Positions 43,013 through 47,292 of a DNA stretch of 47,292 nucleotides are shown here, in pieces. Within the stretch, counting starts at the first letter, position 1. Each line of letters starts with the position of its first letter. The position numbers and the translations under genes are program-made. A model generated the notes under the pieces. That model made no database searches and had not been told where the DNA came from. It was given only the letters and a program-made list of their open reading frames with translations. Origin of the DNA: Bordetella parapertussis (GTDB lineage: Bacteria; Pseudomonadota; Gammaproteobacteria; Burkholderiales; Burkholderiaceae_C); the NCBI GenBank assembly GCA_945878355.1, contig CAMCTC010000030.1:1-47292 (forward strand). Direction: 5' to 3'.

Positions 43013-45314
43013 GCCGCGTCAGATCGTCGAGGTCCGCCCGTCGCTGCGCGACCCTGCGCTCGTAGCTCGCCTGGTTCTTGGTGCACACCAGCACGTGCGG
43101 GCTGCCCTTCCGCTCGGTGCTGCAGTCGATGTCGTGCCGGCCCTGACGGATCGAGTCCTCGACGTGACGACGATCGGCCTCGCGCGCCTTGAGGCGCCAG
43201 ACCTCCTGGTCGGCACTCTGCAAGAAGCGGCCCAGTGCCAGGCAGTGCTCGCAACGGCAGCTCATGCCGGCCTCGCGCCGCCAGTCGGCAGGCGGTGCCA
43301 AGTCCAGTGAGGACCGTGCGCGCAGGTGCTCCAGCGCAGCCGCCCGCAGCCGCAGGCAGGCCGGCCGGTTCAGCAGCGCGGGCCGCTCGGCGAGACGACG
43401 TAAGGCCGGAACGATGACGGCATCCATGCCATAGGTCTTGGGCCAGGCTAGCCAGTGCGTCACGGCCTGGTCGGCCAACGCGGACAGGCCCGCATGCCCC
43501 GCGGGGGCCAAGGCACGCAGCGTGTCGTGGACCACGCCTGCATCGACGCGTTTGCGGCGCCACTCGTCGGCCGGCGACCTGGGTCGCGCCGGATCGCCCG
43601 GCATGGCATCGAGCAGCGCCCGGGCTGCGCCCAGCACCTGTACCCGCCAGGCTGAAACGGCGGCAGCACGTGCCAGCAGGTCAGCGCAACCGCCGATGTG
43701 GAGCTCGGCATTGCCTTGCACGACCGGCAGCAGCAGCGCGCCGACGCGGGAGGCCGGCAGCAGCTTCAGCGCCTGCACCAGGGCCGCGTTGTCGCCGGCC
43801 GCATAGGCACCGGCCGCGAAGACGTTGGCCAGCATCAATTCGATGTGCTCGCGATCCTGCAGCCGCACCAGTTGCGACAGCATCACGCTTTCGGCGCTCG
43901 GCCCATCGTGCACCCGACGAGCAGCTTGCACGGGCCAGCACGCCAGCATCTCTGCGGCCAAAGCGTGGGCCTCGTGCCAGGGCGCATGGCCCGGTTCGGC
44001 TCCGCCGTCGATCCAGGCCCTGACCATGCCGTCCAGCGCGGGCATTGAGGCTGCGAAACCAGCCCGCGCGATCAACCGCAGCCTCTGCGCATGCGGCCAC
44101 AACACCAGGGCCGCCCGCTGGTAGCTGCGCTCGAACGAGGCGCCTTCGTTGCCGGTGGCCTCGTGGAAGTGCTGTTCGTCCGGCTCCATGTCGGCCAGTG
44201 CATCGGCCGGGCAGACCTCGCCATCGCTGAAGGGCAAGGTGCCCAAGGGCATCACGCCGCCATCGGGCTGCCTCCAATCCGACAGAGTCAAGGCGCGATC
44301 GAAGACCTCGGCCACCCTGAACTCGTCATCGTTCTGGTCATCGCTGTCGTCGTCGTCGTGGTAGCGGCCACGCCAGCGCGTGCGGGAGTAGCCGTTGTGC
44401 TCCGCCGCACCACTCTCTTCGATACGCAGCAGCGCCACGTAGAGATCGCAGGCGGCATCGCCCGCGGCCGTGGTCAGCACGGTGGCAGCCGCAGCATCTG
44501 CGCCCTTGAGCGCAGCAAACGACAGCTCGGCCGGCGTGTAGGCGTGAGCCAGCGGGTAGACCAGCTTGAGCGGCCGGTCCTCGTCAGGTCGCGCCGGCTC
44601 TTCGCACCAACGGCGCAACAAGCGCCCCAAAGCAGCCGTCTCCTTGTCGTACGACGGCGGACGGGGCAAGCGGCCGCGGCCCGTGCGTCGCAGGTTGTAG
44701 ACGAGCACCAGCCGGCACCCCGAGTCGATGGGCAGCACCTCGTGTACGCAGTCGGCATAGAAGGCGGCCCAGGCAACCTCGGACACATCAGCGCAGCGCA
44801 GGTCGAGTCGAGCTTCGCGCCCGTGATGACGGATCACCAGTTCACCGCCCGCGTGCAGCGACGGCAGCGCGACGATCAGCGTGCCGAACATCCCGGGCGA
44901 CTTCTCCGTGTCACGATGCTCGAGGAAAAAGCTGCCCTCGTCGTAGACCAGCAGCTTGTACAACTCGGCCTCCACCCCGGCGCCTGCGCCGAGACCCATG
45001 GCCGCGCGTTCGACGATGCCGTCGAGCATAGCCGGCCAGTGCCTGCCCCGGATGCGAACGCGGTCGACGCCGATCTGCCAGGTGCGGCGCACGGAGGTGT
45101 CGACCAGCGTGTCCGCCCCTCGGCCATAGGGCGCGCGCTCAGCCGCCGCGATGAGTTGAGCGGCCTGCGCCGGCAGCAGCGGCAAGGCGATCGGGCCGAT
45201 GCCCTCAACCTCGATCAGCGGAACATGCAAGGCGCACTCGCCAGCCGCAAAGAATTCGCCCGGCGTCTGCACGGTTCGCAGAATGGCCGCGAGCGCGTCG
45301 TTGATCGAGTCCAT
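43002..45314 (-). CDS. Large 2OG-Fe(II) oxygenase with cysteine-rich C-terminal segment
   Basis: A 770-residue protein. Residues about 115-210 form a prolyl-hydroxylase-like 2-oxoglutarate/Fe(II) domain: YKLLVYDEGSFFLEHRDTEK with the iron ligands His133 and Asp135, GTLIVALPSLHAGGELVI, the distal His191 in CVHEVL and the 2-oxoglutarate Arg201 in GCRLVLVYNL. All metal and cosubstrate residues are present. The remaining ~560 residues are mostly helical. Near the end C-R-C-E-H-C (686-691) plus Cys731 and Cys744 may bind zinc, followed by a charged helix. The start at 45314 has AGGGA seven bases upstream; an ATG at 45329 is possible. From memory, similar long proteins occur in fungi and scattered bacteria. 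The substrate is unknown. Confidence 0.82.
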   Translation of the reverse strand: MDSINDALAAILRTVQTPGEFFAAGECALHVPLIEVEGIGPIALPLLPAQAAQLIAAAERAPYGRGADTLVDTSVRRTWQIGVDRVRIRGRHWPAMLDGIVERAAMGLGAGAGVEAELYKLLVYDEGSFFLEHRDTEKSPGMFGTLIVALPSLHAGGELVIRHHGREARLDLRCADVSEVAWAAFYADCVHEVLPIDSGCRLVLVYNLRRTGRGRLPRPPSYDKETAALGRLLRRWCEEPARPDEDRPLKLVYPLAHAYTPAELSFAALKGADAAAATVLTTAAGDAACDLYVALLRIEESGAAEHNGYSRTRWRGRYHDDDDSDDQNDDEFRVAEVFDRALTLSDWRQPDGGVMPLGTLPFSDGEVCPADALADMEPDEQHFHEATGNEGASFERSYQRAALVLWPHAQRLRLIARAGFAASMPALDGMVRAWIDGGAEPGHAPWHEAHALAAEMLACWPVQAARRVHDGPSAESVMLSQLVRLQDREHIELMLANVFAAGAYAAGDNAALVQALKLLPASRVGALLLPVVQGNAELHIGGCADLLARAAAVSAWRVQVLGAARALLDAMPGDPARPRSPADEWRRKRVDAGVVHDTLRALAPAGHAGLSALADQAVTHWLAWPKTYGMDAVIVPALRRLAERPALLNRPACLRLRAAALEHLRARSSLDLAPPADWRREAGMSCRCEHCLALGRFLQSADQEVWRLKAREADRRHVEDSIRQGRHDIDCSTERKGSPHVLVCTKNQASYERRVAQRRADLDDLTRLKA

Positions 45315-45502
45315 GATCGGTTCCCTCATGGTCGACAGTGTGCCCGGTGTCGTGCGAGTCGCACCCGGTCGGCGCTACCGCATCCGATGGTCGGAGGCAC
45401 CTGAACCATTTGCCACGGCACTTTGTCGAGCGGGACGCGCTTGCCGCGCCTCACGCCAGCAGCTTCAATCGAATCGACATCAGCGCAACGATGGAGGAAC
45501 GT

Positions 45503-46705
45503 ATGGGCAGGAAAGGCACCGGTGTTGAAATCCGCGGCAAGGCCATCCGCATCCAGTTCAGCCTGAACGGCGAAGTCGTGCGCCGAACGCTCAGGCGTGA
45601 CGGCATGGCGGTCCCGCCGTCAGCAGAGAACCTCAGTGAGGCCACACGACTCGCCGCTGAGATCCGCAGCCGAATCGCCGACGGCACCTTCTGCCACTCC
45701 GAATACTTCCCCGCGACCAGCAACGACGGAAGGCCGCTCACCGTCGGCGAGCACCTCGACGCATGGCTGGCGGTCCAGCGCATTGAATCGTCCACCGCCG
45801 CGGCCTACGCATCCGCCGTGCGCTTCTGGAAGTCTGGTCCTTGCGACGACAAGGGTTCACTGCTCGGCGAGCGGGCCTTGCACCGACTGAAGGCCAGTCA
45901 CGTCATGCGTGCTCTGACCTTTCGTCCTGGCCTCAACGCGAAGACCGTCAACAATTACGTGACGGTGTTGCGGCGTGCACTCGACATGGCCGTCGCGGAC
46001 CATGCTCTCGAAGACAACCTGGTCAGGCACGTTCGCTACCAGCGGCAGCAGACGCCGTTTCCTGATCCTTTCACCCGTGACGAGGTGGAGACCATCATCG
46101 AGTACATGACCGAGCGGTACCCCGATGGCGTCGCGAACTACGTGGAGTTCAAGTTCTTCAGCGGCCTGCGCCCATCGGAGACCACAGCGCTGCGCTGGGA
46201 CGATGTGGATCTGGAGCACGACAGAATCCATGTGCATCGCGCCATCGTGCGTGGGCTCGAAAAGAACACGACCAGGACCAGCACTGCACGCCACGTGCTT
46301 CTGAACAGCCGCGCACGCGCTGCGCTGATGCGTCAGCGTGCGTTGACGCAATTGGCAGGCGACTTCGTCTTCCTCGACCCGCGCTACGGCAAGCCGTGGA
46401 CGGAGGAGCGAGCCTTCAGGCGCAGCTACTGGGCACCAACCTTGGAAGCGCTGGAACTGCGCTACCGGCGTCCGTACAACACTCGGCACAGCTACGCGAC
46501 GATGATGCTGATGTCCGGCATGACGCCAGCGTTCTGCGCGACACAACTGGGGCACTCCGTCGGCATGCTGCTGAGCACCTACGCCCGCTGGCTGGATGGG
46601 GAGCACAACGCCATGGAGATGGGCCGGCTGGAAGCGTCGCTTCGACGCGATTTGTCCCCGGATTTATCCCAGGAAGAGCGCCGCTGGCGGGCTATACAAC
46701 GTTGA
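45503..46705 (+). CDS. Tyrosine integrase with DUF3596-type arm-binding domain, module 2
   Basis: A 400-residue phage-type integrase. The N-terminal arm-binding domain (about 1-85) has MGRKGTGVEIRGKAIRIQF and IADGTFCHSEYFPAT, typical of DUF3596 integrases. A core-binding domain follows (SSTAAAYASAVRFWKS ... NAKTVNNYVTVLRRALDMAV), then the catalytic domain with the first Arg in FFSGLRPSETTALRW, the second Arg in YNTRHSYATMML (the preceding His of HxxR is Tyr, as in this subfamily), LGHS and the nucleophile Tyr in LLSTYARWL. GGAGG lies six bases before the ATG at 45503. It is complete and probably active. Confidence 0.93.
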   Translation: MGRKGTGVEIRGKAIRIQFSLNGEVVRRTLRRDGMAVPPSAENLSEATRLAAEIRSRIADGTFCHSEYFPATSNDGRPLTVGEHLDAWLAVQRIESSTAAAYASAVRFWKSGPCDDKGSLLGERALHRLKASHVMRALTFRPGLNAKTVNNYVTVLRRALDMAVADHALEDNLVRHVRYQRQQTPFPDPFTRDEVETIIEYMTERYPDGVANYVEFKFFSGLRPSETTALRWDDVDLEHDRIHVHRAIVRGLEKNTTRTSTARHVLLNSRARAALMRQRALTQLAGDFVFLDPRYGKPWTEERAFRRSYWAPTLEALELRYRRPYNTRHSYATMMLMSGMTPAFCATQLGHSVGMLLSTYARWLDGEHNAMEMGRLEASLRRDLSPDLSQEERRWRAIQR

Positions 46706-47094
46706 CTGCCGAGGGCAGCTGAGGCACATCACCTCGCGCACCACTCTCGGTATGCGCCGCCGATTTATCCCAAACGCTTGGCCGAGAACTGCAAGCTATT
46801 GATTTCGCTGCAGATCTTCGGGATAGTGGATGGGGTGGCTGCCCACGACGACCAGAATCACAATCTGAATAACAGGGGTAAAAAATATATAAATCAACAA
46901 CTTAGGAATGGCAAAAAGCCCAAAAACGGGCCTGTCACGTTACAACTCGGGTACACGCCAGCACCGACTGGTACAAACAAGGTACGCGGCCAGCGGCGGC
47001 CAGCGGCAGGCGGGCCTCTGCTCAGCACAGGCCATTCCGCACCGCAGACGGGTAGCATTCTTGTTTTTTGATACCAGATGCGGTATCGTTCTTC
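46706..47094. other. Intergenic region right of the module 2 integrase
   Basis: 389 bases without a supported gene. From about 46867 to 46936 the DNA is clearly richer in A and T than the rest of the window and includes AAAAAATATATAAATC and a small GCCC-AAAAAC-GGGC hairpin. A direct duplication of CGGCCAGCG lies near 46989-47008. The element's right end may lie here, but no attachment repeat or tRNA was recognised. Confidence 0.5.
47070..47087. promoter_or_regulatory. Operator-like dyad in the HicA-like gene promoter
   Basis: GATACC-AGATGC-GGTATC is a perfect 6-bp inverted repeat, eight bases before the ATG at 47095. It overlaps a possible promoter (TTGTTT at 47061, TATCGT at 47084, 17-bp spacing). 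This is where toxin-antitoxin complexes usually bind to repress themselves. Confidence 0.55.
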
Positions 47095-47292
47095 ATGAAC
47101 TCGAAGACCAAGCTATTCGCCGCGATCCAGTGTGGCCCAGTGTAGGTTCGCTTTGCCGATGCCTGCAAGGCGGCCGAGTTGCTGGGCTTCGTGCATAAGG
47201 GCGGAGCGGGATCGCATCGCGCCTTCGCGCGCGCTGGCGAGTCGGTGGGGCTGAATTTCCAGAACCGCGCCGGATTCGTGCCGCCGTATCAA
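47095..47292 (+). pseudogene. HicA-like toxin gene with early stop codon, running off the window
   Basis: ATG at 47095 opens MNSKTKLFAAIQCGPV and then meets TAG at 47143-47145. The same frame continues beyond as VRFADACKAAELLGFVHKGG, GSHRAFARAGESVGLNFQNR and AGFVPPYQ to the window edge, which matches the small HicA-type mRNA interferase family, including the catalytic-type His in GSHRAF. The stop therefore splits an otherwise well-kept frame. No usable start codon lies just after it, so a full product would need readthrough. The gene's end and any HicB partner are outside the window. Confidence 0.65.

Larger units (their letters stand above)
36424..46705. mobile_element. Putative accessory island of two related integrase-bearing modules
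   Basis: Module 1 (36424-40001) and module 2 (41194-46705) have the same outer layout: an unrecognised large protein, a UPF0158 gene starting at its stop codon, other cargo, and a tyrosine integrase of one family at the right end. The region also contains IS fragments, truncated genes and a toxin-antitoxin pair, whereas everything to the left is ordinary chromosome. I found no tRNA or convincing direct repeat marking the ends, so the limits given are those of the shared genes, not attachment sites. Confidence 0.6.

Noticed and set aside
44091..45404. 437-codon forward open frame opposite the 2OG oxygenase
   Set aside because: The reverse-strand protein has a complete set of catalytic residues and a good ribosome site; the forward frame has neither.

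Overview
The window is GC-rich DNA with dense, short-spaced genes. The gene set (trxB, ftsK, lolA and rarA in conserved order, rpmB-rpmG, a livHMGF operon, tripartite tricarboxylate transporter genes and an orphan Bug/TctC receptor) points to a betaproteobacterium of the order Burkholderiales, perhaps near Leptothrix, Rubrivivax or the Comamonadaceae. The assignment rests on gene content and order only. No rRNA, tRNA or CRISPR array was seen.

Positions 1-8200 hold a partial quinone oxidoreductase, a forward run of metabolic genes (EamA exporter, nitroreductase, nitronate-monooxygenase-like flavoprotein, histidine phosphatase), then reverse-strand psd, a second EamA exporter and tctB-tctA. Positions 8201-12330 carry a perfect FNR-type box and a large secreted subtilase (Calx-beta, S8, P domain, RTX repeats) followed by a lipoprotein. 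Positions 12356-18007 are reverse-strand: rlmJ, an orphan TctC receptor and livHMGF.

Positions 18195-26449 form a conserved housekeeping block: rarA, an outer-membrane-like protein, lolA, ftsK, a Crp/Fnr-type regulator, trxB, rpmB and rpmG with a clear terminator and promoter. Positions 26732-36294 hold a fatty acid desaturase, an RsmB/NOP methyltransferase, a DUF1653 protein, purN, trpS (with an iron-sulfur-type cysteine motif), a small membrane-like protein, a DUF3047 lipoprotein, a RluA-type pseudouridine synthase and an MlaE-MlaD-lipoprotein operon without an adjacent ATPase. A structured repeat of three consecutive hairpins occurs twice (20756-20814 and 31652-31711), with a compensatory base-pair change between copies.

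Positions 36424 to at least 46705 look like an accessory island made of two related modules. Each module starts with the same unrecognised ~446-residue protein, continues with a UPF0158 gene coupled to it, and ends with a tyrosine integrase of the same family. Module 1 is decayed: its UPF0158 gene is cut by IS fragments and its integrase lacks the arm-binding domain. Module 2 has intact UPF0158 and integrase genes and an unusual 770-residue 2OG-Fe(II) oxygenase, but its copy of the first protein has a 4-base deletion. A GNAT/DUF1778 toxin-antitoxin pair lies between the modules, and a HicA-like gene with a premature stop lies beyond. The repeated unknown protein + UPF0158 + integrase arrangement, with the oxygenase as extra cargo, is the best candidate here for an undescribed system.
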